This document shows, piece by piece, positions 44,688 to 54,094 of a DNA stretch of 64,000 nt (positions are counted from its first letter, which is position 1; every line of letters begins with the position of its first letter). Where the stretch lies: the NCBI GenBank assembly GCA_017475185.1, contig JAFVGB010000010.1, positions 119,502 to 183,501 of the forward strand, read 5' to 3'. The notes beneath the pieces are model-generated. The model was given only the letters and a program-made list of their open reading frames with translations. It made no database searches and was not told the DNA's origin. The DNA is from Clostridia bacterium. GTDB lineage: Bacteria; Bacillota_A; Clostridia; TANB77; CAG-508. Made by a program: the position numbers and the translations under genes.

Positions 44688-45488
44688 ATGGCTAGTATAA
44701 AAATGTTAGGAACAGGACATGGTTTTGTTTTTGATATATATAACACATGTTTTTTGCTAAAAAATAATGATGAATTCTTGTTGGTAGATACAGGTGGTGG
44801 AGCTGAAATAGTAAGGAGATTAAAGCAAAGTAATATAGAGTTGAAAGATATTCATAATATATTTATTTCTCATTGTCATACAGACCATATTTTAGGATTA
44901 ATGTGGATGTTAAAAAGAATGAGCAAATTATTTGGAACAGAAACATATAAAGGAAAACTAAACATTTATTGCAATAATGAAGTTGCTGAAGCAATACCTG
45001 CAATATATTCTCATCTATTTCCTGCATCAAGAGTTGAAGCAATTACTGATGGAATTGATATACATATATTATCAGACGGAGATAAATTTGAAACGGCAGG
45101 ATTAGAATTTACTGCAATAGATGCAAAGGCGAAAAAGAATGCTTTATTAGGATTTGAGGTAGTATTAAATAATAAAAGATTATGCTTTTTAGGAGATGAA
45201 GAATGCAGTGCAGAGATTTATTCCAAAATTGAAAATGCAGACTATGTAATGCATGAAGCTTTTTGCTTAGATAGTGAAGAAAAAATATTTAAACCTTATG
45301 AACACAAACATTCAACAGTAAAATCTGTATGTGAAAAAATGAATAAGCTTAATATAAAAAATTTAATTTTATATCATACTGAAGAAACACATAAGGATAA
45401 TAGAAAAGAACTATATGTAAATGAAGGAAAACAATATTTTTCAAACAATATTATTGTTCCGGATGATATGGAAGAATTTGAAATATAA
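44688..45488 (+). CDS. MBL-fold metallo-hydrolase (RNase Z-like group)
   Basis: A 266-residue protein with the N-terminal MLGTGHGF strand-loop and the metal motif ISHCHTDHILG, then FLGDEE and a C-terminal LILYHTEE His/Glu, matching the RNase Z/phosphodiesterase-like branch of the MBL superfamily. It lacks the long exosite arm of true tRNase Z, so the substrate is unclear. The start is uncertain: the ATG at 44688 gives the canonical N-terminus but only a distant AAAGG site; in-frame codons upstream would add a hydrophobic segment with no support. Confidence 0.8.
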   Translation: MASIKMLGTGHGFVFDIYNTCFLLKNNDEFLLVDTGGGAEIVRRLKQSNIELKDIHNIFISHCHTDHILGLMWMLKRMSKLFGTETYKGKLNIYCNNEVAEAIPAIYSHLFPASRVEAITDGIDIHILSDGDKFETAGLEFTAIDAKAKKNALLGFEVVLNNKRLCFLGDEECSAEIYSKIENADYVMHEAFCLDSEEKIFKPYEHKHSTVKSVCEKMNKLNIKNLILYHTEETHKDNRKELYVNEGKQYFSNNIIVPDDMEEFEI

Positions 45489-45513
45489 AAATTGAATATT
45501 GTAAAAATAATAA

Positions 45514-45696
45514 ATGAAGCAAGAACTAAATTTCAGATATGAAAGGAGGGGCTTGCTTTTTTACGTGCAAAAATTAAATTGGAATATTGGAGACAGAATA
45601 AAAAAAGAAGTATTGGAAAATAAAAAACCAGAATATATAAAAAAGAATAAATTACACATAAAAGCATATATTATACAAAACGAAAGTGAGGTATGA
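45514..45696 (+). CDS. Doubtful small ORF before dacF
   Basis: An open stretch of up to 60 codons fills the 200-nt gap. The region also contains GAAGCAAG and CTTGCTTTTTT arms that look like a terminator for the upstream gene, with AAAGGAGGGG in the loop followed closely by TTG. The ATG at 45514 has no ribosome site. The predicted peptide is basic, with no recognised family. It may be no more than intergenic sequence. Confidence 0.2.
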   Translation: MKQELNFRYERRGLLFYVQKLNWNIGDRIKKEVLENKKPEYIKKNKLHIKAYIIQNESEV

Positions 45697-45699
45697 GAT

Positions 45700-46959
45700 A
45701 TGCTTTTAAAATACATAAAAAGAATTTCAAAAAAAGTTATATGTTTAACGTTATCGATATATATGATTTCATCAATTTTTATTATATCACAAGCAGAAAA
45801 CTATGAATGGACTGTAATTAATAATTCTGAAACAATTGAGACAAATAGTCAAGCAGAAGGTGAAAATACAGATAAAATTGCACAAGACACACTAAATCTA
45901 GACTGCGAATCCGCGATTCTGATAGAGCAAAACAGTGGTCAAGTGCTATACGAAAAAAATGTCCACGAACAACTTCGTCCAGCAAGTGTAACAAAATTAA
46001 TGACCATATTACTAACATTTGAAGCACTAGAAGCGGGCCAAATAAAATTAGAAGACAAAGTCCCATGCAGCCAAAATGCAGCCTCAATGGGAGGCTCACA
46101 AATCTGGTTAGACCCACGCGAAGAATTATCAGTAAACGAAATGCTAAAAGCAATGTGCGTCGTCTCAGCCAACGATTGCACAGTTGCAATGGCAGAATAC
46201 ATAGCAGGCTCAGAAAGTGCTTTTGTAGAAAAAATGAATCAAAAAGCTAAGGAATTAGGCATGAATGACACATGTTTTAAAAATTGCCATGGAATTGATG
46301 AAGATGGCCATGTTACATCAAGTTATGATATTTCATTAATGTCCAGAGAAATACTAACAAAATATCCTGATATAACGAATTATACTACAATTTATATGGA
46401 CTCATTGCGTGATGGAAAATCACAATTAGTAAATACAAATAAATTGATTCGTAATTACAAAGGTGCAACAGGATTAAAAACAGGATCTACATCACTTGCA
46501 TTATTTAATTTATCAGCAAGTGCAACACGAGATGATTTATCATTAATAGCTGTTGTAATGAAATCTCCAACTAGTGCAAATAGATTTGAAGATGCTAAAA
46601 AGCTATTGGATTATGGATTTAAAAATTTCGAATTTAAACAATATGCTAAATCTGGTGATGTTGTGGGAAATGTTGTAATTGAGAAAGGTGTAGAAAAAAA
46701 TGTAAATGCTATTCTTTCACAGAATTGCGGAATACTTTTAAAAAAGGGAAAAGAAAATAGTGTAGTACAAAACATACAAATTGAACAAAAATTATCTGCA
46801 CCAATAGCAAAAGGTCAGAAGATAGGAAGTGTTACATATTACATAGATAATAATATTTTACAAAGTGTTGATATAATTTCAGAAAAAGAAATAAAAAAAG
46901 AAACTTTAATGAATGTTGCATCATATATCTATGAAAAATGGTTTTGTTTATTAAGATGA
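45700..46959 (+). CDS. dacF: D-alanyl-D-alanine carboxypeptidase (DacF/PBP5 family)
   Basis: Trims the terminal D-Ala from peptidoglycan stem peptides. The 419 residues start with a signal peptide (about 1-30) and carry the serine-DD-peptidase motifs RPASVTKLM (Ser96-x-x-Lys99), SAND (near 156) and KTGST (near 260), then the C-terminal PBP5-type beta domain and a hydrophobic C-terminal helix. Bases of about 45900-46215, covering the catalytic Ser to just past SAND, use many GTC, GCC, CCC, ATC, GAC and CGC codons, unlike the rest of the gene. The gene is intact. Confidence 0.93.
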   Translation: MLLKYIKRISKKVICLTLSIYMISSIFIISQAENYEWTVINNSETIETNSQAEGENTDKIAQDTLNLDCESAILIEQNSGQVLYEKNVHEQLRPASVTKLMTILLTFEALEAGQIKLEDKVPCSQNAASMGGSQIWLDPREELSVNEMLKAMCVVSANDCTVAMAEYIAGSESAFVEKMNQKAKELGMNDTCFKNCHGIDEDGHVTSSYDISLMSREILTKYPDITNYTTIYMDSLRDGKSQLVNTNKLIRNYKGATGLKTGSTSLALFNLSASATRDDLSLIAVVMKSPTSANRFEDAKKLLDYGFKNFEFKQYAKSGDVVGNVVIEKGVEKNVNAILSQNCGILLKKGKENSVVQNIQIEQKLSAPIAKGQKIGSVTYYIDNNILQSVDIISEKEIKKETLMNVASYIYEKWFCLLR

Positions 46960-46987
46960 TTTGATTAAAAAATACAAATAAGAGATT

Positions 46988-47030
46988 ATGAAGATGATTT
47001 TATCAGATTCACTATTAAAATCATCTTCAT
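46988..47030. terminator. Hairpin between convergent dacF and vanW genes
   Basis: A perfect 15-bp stem (ATGAAGATGATTTTA at 46988-47002 with 47016-47030). T runs are weak on both sides, but its position at the convergence point fits a bidirectional terminator. Confidence 0.6.
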
Positions 47031-47034
47031 ATCA

Positions 47035-47670
47035 TTATTCATAAGTGATTTGATTAATTTTTGCATAAACATTTACATCATCACACCATGCATATAATTT
47101 AATATCATTTCCTGTATTATTAACGAATTTTAAATCTAAAGTATTATAAGAAACTGTGGCATCTTTGCCATCTTCAATATAATCAACAGGTCTACCGTTG
47201 TGTTCATGCCTTTCTGTTATTTCAAGACCAGGAACAGCTAAAACAGAATTGTATAATGTTGTACTTACTTGGCAGTTTCCACCACCTAAAGCAAATGAGA
47301 TTTTTTTATTTACATATATTTCAGCTAATTTATAACCTTCTTCTGCAGTACAAGGCCCAACTATTTCATTGAATGAAAATGTTTCTCCAGGTTTTAAAAC
47401 ACGTTCATTAATTTTATTACAAGTTAATTTAATATTTGTAATACGATTCTGCACACCTGATTTTAGAGGAGTTGAAAATGTAGAAAGTTCTGTTTCTTTT
47501 GCAGATTTACTAGAATTTTCATCTGTTAAATCTTTTGTGATACTAGTTTTAGAAAATTCAATATTATTGTTTTCATCTTTATTATTTGATAAATTATTAT
47601 TGTTGCCACATCCAGATAGGAGAAATAAAAAAGATGAAAAAATGGTAAAATATGATATGATTTTTTTCAT
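47035..47670 (-). CDS. VanW-family lipoprotein
   Basis: A 211-residue protein. The N-terminus is a lipoprotein signal (hydrophobic stretch then LLSGC at about residues 17-21), so it should be anchored to the outer face of the membrane. The VanW domain covers residues about 75-205 with the blocks VLKPGETFSFNEIVGP, GGGNCQVSTTLYN and NGRPVDYIEDGKDATVSY. The family is named from vancomycin clusters but is widespread, and its role is unknown. On the minus strand the ATG follows GGAGG. It stands apart from resistance genes here. Confidence 0.88.
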   Translation of the reverse strand: MKKIISYFTIFSSFLFLLSGCGNNNNLSNNKDENNNIEFSKTSITKDLTDENSSKSAKETELSTFSTPLKSGVQNRITNIKLTCNKINERVLKPGETFSFNEIVGPCTAEEGYKLAEIYVNKKISFALGGGNCQVSTTLYNSVLAVPGLEITERHEHNGRPVDYIEDGKDATVSYNTLDLKFVNNTGNDIKLYAWCDDVNVYAKINQITYE

Positions 47671-47826
47671 AAAATTCCTCCTTTTTTATATATAAATTTA
47701 TTTTTTCCATAATAAAAAAAGATATACTATTGTTAAATTAAAAAATATGAATTATAATAATATTAAATGAAAATTTGATTAATGAAAGATAAAAATAATC
47801 ATTAATCTATAAAGGAGAGATATAAA

Positions 47827-48237
47827 ATGAAAAAAATGGAAAAAATAACAGAAAATTACTTATGGAAAGATAGAAAAAGACCTATATTCGGTTTACCTTT
47901 ATCATTTACAAAATACAAATTGACAGAAGAAAAATTATTAATTGAAACAGGTGTATTATCTATATCACAAGAAGAAATAAGATTATATAGAATAATGGAT
48001 GTCAGTGTAAAATGTTCATTAATGCAAAGAATTTTTAATGTTGGAACAATACATTGCTGTTCTGCTGATAAAACAACTCCTGAATTTGATATAAAAGACG
48101 TAAAAAATCCAATTCAAGTAAAAGATTTAATTTCAAAAAATGTAGAAGAAGAAAGACAGAAAAAAAGAATTGGAACAAGAGAATATATGATTTCTGATGG
48201 AGATTCAGATGATGATTTCGATTATGATAATCATTAA
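47827..48237 (+). CDS. Bacterial PH-domain (YdbS/YdbT-like, DUF304) protein
   Basis: A 136-residue protein with one bacterial pleckstrin-homology fold (residues about 15-105). The pattern YKLTEEKLLIETGVLSISQEEIRLYRIMDVSV, then a short helix-strand and NPIQVKDLI, is typical of the PF03703 family. Unlike YdbS/T it has no transmembrane helices and ends in a basic-then-acidic tail (SDGDSDDDFDYD). The ATG follows AAAGGAGAG. Function is unknown; it may bind membrane or partner proteins. Confidence 0.78.
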   Translation: MKKMEKITENYLWKDRKRPIFGLPLSFTKYKLTEEKLLIETGVLSISQEEIRLYRIMDVSVKCSLMQRIFNVGTIHCCSADKTTPEFDIKDVKNPIQVKDLISKNVEEERQKKRIGTREYMISDGDSDDDFDYDNH

Positions 48238-48270
48238 TAAAATAATTAAATAACATACATATATGTAGTT

Positions 48271-48313
48271 AAAAAAGACTTTCAAAAATTAATGAATTTT
48301 TTGAAAGTCTTTT
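48271..48313. terminator. Bidirectional terminator
   Basis: A long stem (about 18-19 bp, 48271-48290 with 48295-48313, AAAAGACTTTCAAAAA type) separates the PH-domain gene (+) from the sortase (-). Confidence 0.85.
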
Positions 48314-48320
48314 ATAGTTT

Positions 48321-49124
48321 TTACATTATTTTCTTAGCATGAACAACAACTCTTGATTTTCCAGTAGCATCACATGTTGAAAGTGTTAAAATGCTATCAC
48401 TAGAATTTAGTGAAACACCAAAATCATGAATGCTTCTTGATTTTATGGTATTTAAAAAGTTTAGATACTCATCATCATTTGAAAAATCAGTTGTTATATA
48501 ATATGATTCCATTTTTTTAGTATATACAGAAAATACTTCATAAACATTTGTGCCATTCGGAGTAGTCAAAGTAATATACTTATTTGTGTCATTATTATAC
48601 CAATAGTCTTTTTGAGTATTTTTTAAAGTTGCAAACATACTAGAATCCACTCTATTATGACCATAAATTATAATGTTTTTATCTGTTCCATCAAATTTAT
48701 TTCTGTAATCTGCAAAAATCCAACCAGCAGTATTTTTAGTGTTATCAAAGGAATGTGAAAGATAATAATTATTGTCATTTCCTTTTACTACAGGGTAATC
48801 TATCGATGTATTAGGAACTTTAAGCCATCCGACAGTTGATGAATTGATAGATAGCAATTTGTCAAAATCTAACTCATACACTGTTACATTAGTAGTTTCT
48901 TCTGGTAAGTCGTTGTTTTCAGTTGAAACCGGGACCTGAATAGTAATAGTATCTTTTATACTTGAATTTGCTAAATCAGCTAATATAGTTGCATTTTTCT
49001 TATTTTCTATATACCAAGATATTATATATATTAAACAATATATTATAATAATTATCAGTATAATTCTTATAAACAGAATAAATCTATATAGTATTTTTTT
49101 ATCTTTAGAATTTTTTTGTTTCAT
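48321..49124 (-). CDS. srtB: Class B sortase
   Basis: A cysteine transpeptidase that attaches surface proteins to peptidoglycan. The 267 residues have an N-terminal membrane anchor (about 13-37) and a sortase fold with VGWLKVPNTSIDYPVV, the catalytic His in IIIYGHNR, the catalytic Cys in LTLSTC (the class B TLSTC motif) and the Arg in GKSRVVVHA. The extra helix region between YYITTDFSND and SRSIHDFG is typical of class B. No sorting-signal substrate is encoded in the window, so it may serve distant genes or pili. Confidence 0.92.
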   Translation of the reverse strand: MKQKNSKDKKILYRFILFIRIILIIIIIYCLIYIISWYIENKKNATILADLANSSIKDTITIQVPVSTENNDLPEETTNVTVYELDFDKLLSINSSTVGWLKVPNTSIDYPVVKGNDNNYYLSHSFDNTKNTAGWIFADYRNKFDGTDKNIIIYGHNRVDSSMFATLKNTQKDYWYNNDTNKYITLTTPNGTNVYEVFSVYTKKMESYYITTDFSNDDEYLNFLNTIKSRSIHDFGVSLNSSDSILTLSTCDATGKSRVVVHAKKIM

Positions 49125-49225
49125 AAATAATCACCAAATTAATTATAACAAAATGGTAAAAAAAAGTCTATGTTATGTATAAAATAAAATTAATAAAGTA
49201 CAGTAAATTTCTTTCTGAAAAATAC

Positions 49226-49254
49226 TTGACAGTTTACAATAATACAGATAAAAT
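49226..49254 (+). promoter_or_regulatory. Promoter for rny
   Basis: Consensus TTGACA (49226-49231), 17-nt spacer, TAAAAT (49249-49254). Confidence 0.7.
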
Positions 49255-49341
49255 AAGAGTGTGAGTAGAAATATATATAATTCTAAATAAAAATATATTT
49301 AAACTGAACATTGAAAAATTAATAGAAAGAGGTGTTAGATT

Positions 49342-50898
49342 ATGGGAAACGCTATAATCACAATCGTCTCTGTTCTAATCTCAGCAGTAATTTTCACATT
49401 TGTAGGTTTTTTCCTAAGAAAGAAAATTGCTGAATCTAAAATGGAAAGTGCAGAAAGAGAAGCAAAGAGAATTATTGAATCAGCATCAAGAGATGCCGAG
49501 AATAAAAAGAAAGAAGAAATTTTTAAAGCAAAAGAAGAAATAATGAATGCCAGAAAAGATTTAGATCAAGAGATTAAAGAAAGAAGAGGCGAAGTGCAAT
49601 TACAAGAAAGACGTTTAGTACAAAAAGAAGAAAATCTAGAAAATAGAATATCTCAATTAGAAAGAAAAGAACAAGATTTATTAAAGAAAGATGCAGAGTT
49701 AGATCACAAAGCAAATGAACTTAATAATGAGTTAAATACAGTAATCAACGCTCAAAGAGAAGAATTACAACGTATTTCAAGAATGTCAATTGACGAAGCA
49801 AAAAAATTCTTATTATCTGAAATTGAAAAAGATTTGATAAAAGAAAAAGCAGAATTAATTAGAGAATTTGAAGAAGAAACAAAGGAAAAAGCTGATAAAA
49901 GTGCTAAGGAAATTATTAGTTATGCAGTTCAAAAATGTGCAGCAGACCATACTTCTGAAACAACAGTTTCAATTGTATCATTACCAAATGATGATATGAA
50001 AGGAAGGATTATAGGTAGAGAAGGTCGTAATATAAAAACTTTGGAAACTTTAACAGGAATAGATTTAATAATTGATGACACACCAGAAGCTGTTATAATT
50101 TCAGGATTTGATCCTTTAAGAAGAGAAGTTGCAAAATTAGCTTTGGAAAAATTAATTGATGATGGTAGAATCCATCCTGCCAAAATCGAAGAAATGGTTG
50201 AAAAAGCTAAAGAAGAAATTGCAGCAATTATCAAAGAAGAAGGAGAAAGAGCAGTTTTAGAATCTGGAGTAATAGGGCTACACCCAGATATTGTTAAATT
50301 GCTTGGAAAATTACGTTATAGAACAAGCTATGGTCAAAACGTTTTAAATCACAGTATAGAAGTGTCTAATCTAGCAAGAATTATGGCAGAAGAAATGGGA
50401 CTAGATCCAAAACTTGCAAGACGTGCAGGTCTTTTACATGATATAGGTAAAGCATTAGATCATGATATGGAAGGAACACATGTACAAATTGGTGTTGATA
50501 TATTGAAAAAATATAAAGAAAATCCAATTGTAATAAATGCTGTTGAAGCACATCATGGAGATGTTGAGCCACAAACATTAGAAGCAGTACTTATACAAGC
50601 AGCAGATGCTATTTCAGCATCAAGACCAGGTGCAAGAAGAGAGACTCTAGAAACATACATAAAACGTCTACAAAATTTAGAAGAAATTGCAGATTCTTTT
50701 GAAGGCGTAGATAAATCATTTGCTATACAAGCTGGTAGAGAAGTTAGGGTTATTGTAAAACCAGACAAAGTAACAGATGATGAAATGATTTTAATGTCTA
50801 GAGATATTGCAAAGAAAATAGAAGATGAAATGGAATATCCAGGACAAATTAAAGTAAATATGATTAGAGAATTTAGAGCTGTAGAATATGCCAAATAA
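49342..50898 (+). CDS. rny: Ribonuclease Y
   Basis: A membrane-bound endoribonuclease that starts mRNA decay in Firmicutes. The 518 residues show the full layout: an N-terminal transmembrane helix (about 3-25), a long charged coiled coil (30-190), a KH RNA-binding domain ([15 protein letters not shown], about 215-230) and a catalytic HD domain ([21 protein letters not shown], about 363-385), ending [10 protein letters not shown]. The ATG follows AAAGAGGTG. The order rny-ymdB-spoVS is conserved with Bacillus subtilis. Confidence 0.97.
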   Translation: MGNAIITIVSVLISAVIFTFVGFFLRKKIAESKMESAEREAKRIIESASRDAENKKKEEIFKAKEEIMNARKDLDQEIKERRGEVQLQERRLVQKEENLENRISQLERKEQDLLKKDAELDHKANELNNELNTVINAQREELQRISRMSIDEAKKFLLSEIEKDLIKEKAELIREFEEETKEKADKSAKEIISYAVQKCAADHTSETTVSIVSLPNDDMKGRIIGREGRNIKTLETLTGIDLIIDDTPEAVIISGFDPLRREVAKLALEKLIDDGRIHPAKIEEMVEKAKEEIAAIIKEEGERAVLESGVIGLHPDIVKLLGKLRYRTSYGQNVLNHSIEVSNLARIMAEEMGLDPKLARRAGLLHDIGKALDHDMEGTHVQIGVDILKKYKENPIVINAVEAHHGDVEPQTLEAVLIQAADAISASRPGARRETLETYIKRLQNLEEIADSFEGVDKSFAIQAGREVRVIVKPDKVTDDEMILMSRDIAKKIEDEMEYPGQIKVNMIREFRAVEYAK

Positions 50899-50901
50899 TA
50901 G

Positions 50902-50942
50902 AAACCACAGGTTTGAACGAAAGTTCAGACTTGTGGTTTTTT
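50902..50942 (+). terminator. Intrinsic terminator after rny
   Basis: An AAACCACA/TGTGGTTT stem with an inner GTTTGAAC/GTTCAGAC pairing, a GAAA loop and a T run. Confidence 0.85.
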
Positions 50943-51045
50943 AATTGCTTTTTACATTCTCTTTAAAAATAAATAATCGACTCTTGAAAAAAGTGTTCAA
51001 AAATGCTAAGATAGTGTTGTATAAAATAGGAAGGAGTGTTGCTTT

Positions 51046-51819
51046 TTGAGAATATTAGCAGTAGGTGACATTGTTGGTGAAAACGGTGTCAAAAAATTAA
51101 AAAAAGAATTACCTCGCATTAGAGAGGAAAATAACATAGATTTCGTAATAGTTAATGCTGAAAATTCAGCTGGTGGTATGGGAATAACAACAAAGATTTT
51201 TGAAGATTTACTAGATTTAAATGTTGATTGCATTACAATGGGAAATCATACTTGGGGAAAGAAAGATATATTTACTTTTATTGACCATCCAAAATTACTT
51301 AGACCTGCAAATTACTCTAAAGGAGTTGTTGGTAAAGGATTGGGAATTTATGAATGTAAAGGTAAAAAAATCGCAGTTATAAATTTAATAGGAAGAACAG
51401 ATATGAATGTATTGTCTGAAAATCCATTTACTGTTGCAAATGATTTAGTAAATAAAATAGCAGGTGAAGTTGATATGATTTTTATTGATTTTCATGCTGA
51501 AGCAACTGCTGAAAAAATAGCAATGGGAATATATCTTGATGGTAAGATTACAGCATTATACGGAACACATACTCATGTACAAACAGCAGATGAGCATATT
51601 TTAGAAAATGGTACAGCTTACATTTCAGATATTGGTATGACAGGACCAAAGAATTCTGTTATTGGTATGGATCCAGATGCGTCTATAAAAAGATTTGTTA
51701 CATCATTACCTGAAAGATATAAATTAGCCGAAGGTGAATGTATTTTAAATGGATGTATATTTGAAACAAATGACGAAAATTGTCGAGTAGAGAAGATTAA
51801 TAGAATAAACATGCGATAA
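51046..51819 (+). CDS. ymdB: YmdB-family metallophosphoesterase (TIGR00282 type)
   Basis: A 257-residue dinuclear metallophosphoesterase. In Bacillus, YmdB hydrolyses 2',3'-cyclic nucleotides and affects biofilm and sporulation gene expression. The N-terminal RILAVGDIVGENG, the VNAENSAGGMG block, TMGNHTWGKK and the YGTHTHVQTAD histidine cluster are all present. The start is TTG at 51046, placed by AGGAAGGAG about 10 nt upstream and by the match to the family N-terminus; no ATG or GTG is suitable. It lies between rny and spoVS. Confidence 0.93.
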   Translation: MRILAVGDIVGENGVKKLKKELPRIREENNIDFVIVNAENSAGGMGITTKIFEDLLDLNVDCITMGNHTWGKKDIFTFIDHPKLLRPANYSKGVVGKGLGIYECKGKKIAVINLIGRTDMNVLSENPFTVANDLVNKIAGEVDMIFIDFHAEATAEKIAMGIYLDGKITALYGTHTHVQTADEHILENGTAYISDIGMTGPKNSVIGMDPDASIKRFVTSLPERYKLAEGECILNGCIFETNDENCRVEKINRINMR

Positions 51820-51953
51820 ATGGAAAATACTGTAAATTCTTGACGAACGATTCTTCGATTTTTCCTTAGAAACTACTGGACTTTTTACGTCTCGTATATT
51901 ATAAATATATTTGTAGTTGAGAAAACAAAAAATAAAAATATAGGAGGCAAAAA

Positions 51954-52217
51954 ATGGAAGTTTTAAAAATCTCATCAAAATCAAATCCAAATTCAGTTGC
52001 AGGAGCAATAGCTGGATTGGTAAAGGAAAATAATTATGCAGAAATGCAAGCGATAGGTGCAGGAGCTTTAAATCAAGCAGTGAAAGCAGTGGCAATAGCA
52101 AGAGGGTTTGTTGCTCCATCTGGCGTAGATTTAGTTTGTGTACCAGCATTTGCAGAGGTTCAAGTTGAAGGAGAAGAAAGAACTGGTATAAAACTTATTA
52201 TTGAATCAAGAAAATAA
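51954..52217 (+). CDS. spoVS: Stage V sporulation protein S
   Basis: An 87-residue Alba-like protein, very highly conserved (VLKISSKSNPNSVAGAIAG, IGAGALNQAVKAVAIARG, VPAFAEVQVEGEERTGIKL). In Bacillus it affects septation and coat assembly; homologues also occur in non-spore-formers. The ATG follows TAGGAGG. A 134-nt gap from ymdB with AT-rich promoter-like sequence suggests its own transcript in addition to read-through. Confidence 0.95.
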   Translation: MEVLKISSKSNPNSVAGAIAGLVKENNYAEMQAIGAGALNQAVKAVAIARGFVAPSGVDLVCVPAFAEVQVEGEERTGIKLIIESRK

Positions 52218-52238
52218 TATAAGGAATTAAATATGAGG

Positions 52239-52266
52239 GGACATGCAAAAATTGTATGTCCTTTTT
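52239..52266 (+). terminator. Intrinsic terminator after spoVS
   Basis: GGACATGCAA (52239-52248) pairs with TTGTATGTCC (52252-52261, one G-U), followed by five Ts. Confidence 0.88.
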
Positions 52267-52412
52267 GTGTGTAATAATCATATTATTCTATAATATAAAG
52301 AAAATCTTAATTTGATATTGAAAAAGAAAATAAAATAATATATTATAAAGAAAACTTGACGATAAACTCAAGGAAAATAAATATTCAGGATTTACAATAG
52401 GAAGGTTTTGAA

Positions 52413-53984
52413 ATGAAATTTAAGAACGTTAAATTTATTTTTATAGGTTTTGTAATCTTAATTGTTATATTTGCTATTTTTCATATGACTTCAAAAAATG
52501 AAAAAAAGCCAAGTAATGATACGCAAGTCGCAAGCAACGTTGTTTATCAAGATAATTTAAGGCTAGGAATTTCTAATTTTGATACTATTAATCCGTTATT
52601 AACAAAAAACAAACAATTAATGGATATTGAACAATTAGTTTATGAACCTTTATTAAAATTAGATTCAAATTATAAACTAGAATTATGTCTTGCAACAGAA
52701 TATGCAAAAACATCAGCAACTACATATATAATAAAAATAAATAATTCCATTAAATGGTCAAATGGTTCTAATTTAACGTCTAATGATGTTAAATATACTA
52801 TTGAATTATTAAAATCAGTAAATAATATCTTTTCTGATAATGTAAAAAATATTTCAAGTGTAGAAGCAATTGATAATAATACTATTAAATTAAATTTAAG
52901 TGAAGAAACTTACATGTTTGAATACAATTTAATATTTCCAATAATGTGCAAGAATTATTATAAAGATGATGATTTTTTCAAATCTGAAAAATATGCTATT
53001 GGTACAGGACCATATAAAATTTCTTCTGTATCTTCAAACCAAATTATATTAGAAAAAAATGATAATTATAGTAATGAAGATAAAGTAAATAAAAATATTC
53101 AAAAAATATATGTAACTATATTTTCAGAAATGGGAGAAGTATATAATAGTTTTAAAATTGGTAACATAGATGTAATTAATACTACAAGCACATTATATGA
53201 AGATTATATAGGAACAATAGGTTATTATACTAAAGAATATAAAGGGAGAGAATTGGATTTTTTAAGTTTTAATTGTAATGATTATTTGATGAAAGAAAAA
53301 AGTGTAAGACAAGCTATCAATTATGCTATTGATAAAGATAACATAGTTTCTACAATTTATAACAATAAATATTATACTTCAGAATATATTTTAGATTATG
53401 GAAGTTATGCATATACTTCAAATGTTGTTAGTTCTGGTTATAATCCAGAAAAGGCAAAAGAAATTTTAAATAATAGTGGTTGGAGTTATACTAGTAATAG
53501 ATGGAGAAAAAATGGAAGAATATTAACTGTAACAATCGCGGTAAGTAGCAGTAATAGCCAAAGATGTGAAGTCGCAAAATTAATAAAAGCACAATTAGAA
53601 GATATTGGAATACCAGTAAATGTTTGGGAAATATCAGACTGGCAGTATAATTCATTTTTACAAAACAAAAATTATCAAATATTATTAACAGGAGTTTATA
53701 ATAGTTATAGTCCTGATTTAACATATTTTTATGGAGAAAATAATATTGCAAATTATGAAAATGAAGAATCTAAATCTATAATAAATGATATAAAAAATAT
53801 CACTGATCAAAAGAAATTAGAAGAAAAATATAAAAGATTAGTTGAAATTACAAAAGATGATTGTGTATATAGTAGTTTATATAGAAATAAAAATTCTCTT
53901 TTAATTAATCAAAATGTTGTAGGTAACTTCGCTCCTAACAGTTTTGGCGTTTTTAGAAATTTTGAAAGTTGGAACAGAGAATAA
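52413..53984 (+). CDS. Extracellular solute-binding protein, family 5 (oligopeptide/dipeptide type)
   Basis: A 523-residue OppA/DppA-like protein. The N-terminus is a hydrophobic anchor (about residues 7-26) followed by charged residues; there is no lipobox Cys, so it seems to be helix-anchored. The SBP_bac_5 pattern is clear: FDTINPLLTKN, YEPLLKLDSNYKLELCLATEY, IKWSNGSNLTSNDVKYTIELL, GTGPYKISS, VRQAINYAIDKDNIV. No permease or ATPase gene is adjacent, so it may work with a distant transporter. The ATG follows GGAAGG. Confidence 0.88.
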   Translation: MKFKNVKFIFIGFVILIVIFAIFHMTSKNEKKPSNDTQVASNVVYQDNLRLGISNFDTINPLLTKNKQLMDIEQLVYEPLLKLDSNYKLELCLATEYAKTSATTYIIKINNSIKWSNGSNLTSNDVKYTIELLKSVNNIFSDNVKNISSVEAIDNNTIKLNLSEETYMFEYNLIFPIMCKNYYKDDDFFKSEKYAIGTGPYKISSVSSNQIILEKNDNYSNEDKVNKNIQKIYVTIFSEMGEVYNSFKIGNIDVINTTSTLYEDYIGTIGYYTKEYKGRELDFLSFNCNDYLMKEKSVRQAINYAIDKDNIVSTIYNNKYYTSEYILDYGSYAYTSNVVSSGYNPEKAKEILNNSGWSYTSNRWRKNGRILTVTIAVSSSNSQRCEVAKLIKAQLEDIGIPVNVWEISDWQYNSFLQNKNYQILLTGVYNSYSPDLTYFYGENNIANYENEESKSIINDIKNITDQKKLEEKYKRLVEITKDDCVYSSLYRNKNSLLINQNVVGNFAPNSFGVFRNFESWNRE

Positions 53985-54012
53985 TTTAACAAAAGAAAAA
54001 TAAAAAAAGTTA

Positions 54013-54043
54013 TTGACAAAAGATTAAATGTAATGTTATATTA
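54013..54043 (+). promoter_or_regulatory. Promoter for recA
   Basis: Consensus TTGACA at 54013-54018 with TTATAT (17-nt spacing) or TATATT (19-nt spacing, 54038-54043). Confidence 0.55.
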
Positions 54044-54056
54044 TAGAAAGTGATAC

Positions 54057-54068
54057 AAACAAATGTTT
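54057..54068. promoter_or_regulatory. LexA-like SOS operator candidate
   Basis: AAACAAATGTTT is a 4-4-4 dyad resembling the Gram-positive LexA box GAAC-N4-GTTC, with A/T replacing the outer G/C. It lies 13 nt after the -10 region and before the recA ribosome site, a sensible operator position. The match is imperfect. Confidence 0.35.
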
Positions 54069-54094
54069 AATAAAAACGAAAAGGAGAGATTATT

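Noticed and set aside
45939..46250. Several overlapping open frames on both strands inside dacF
   Set aside because: They result from the locally lower AT content of the codon-usage island; the DacF frame carries all catalytic motifs.
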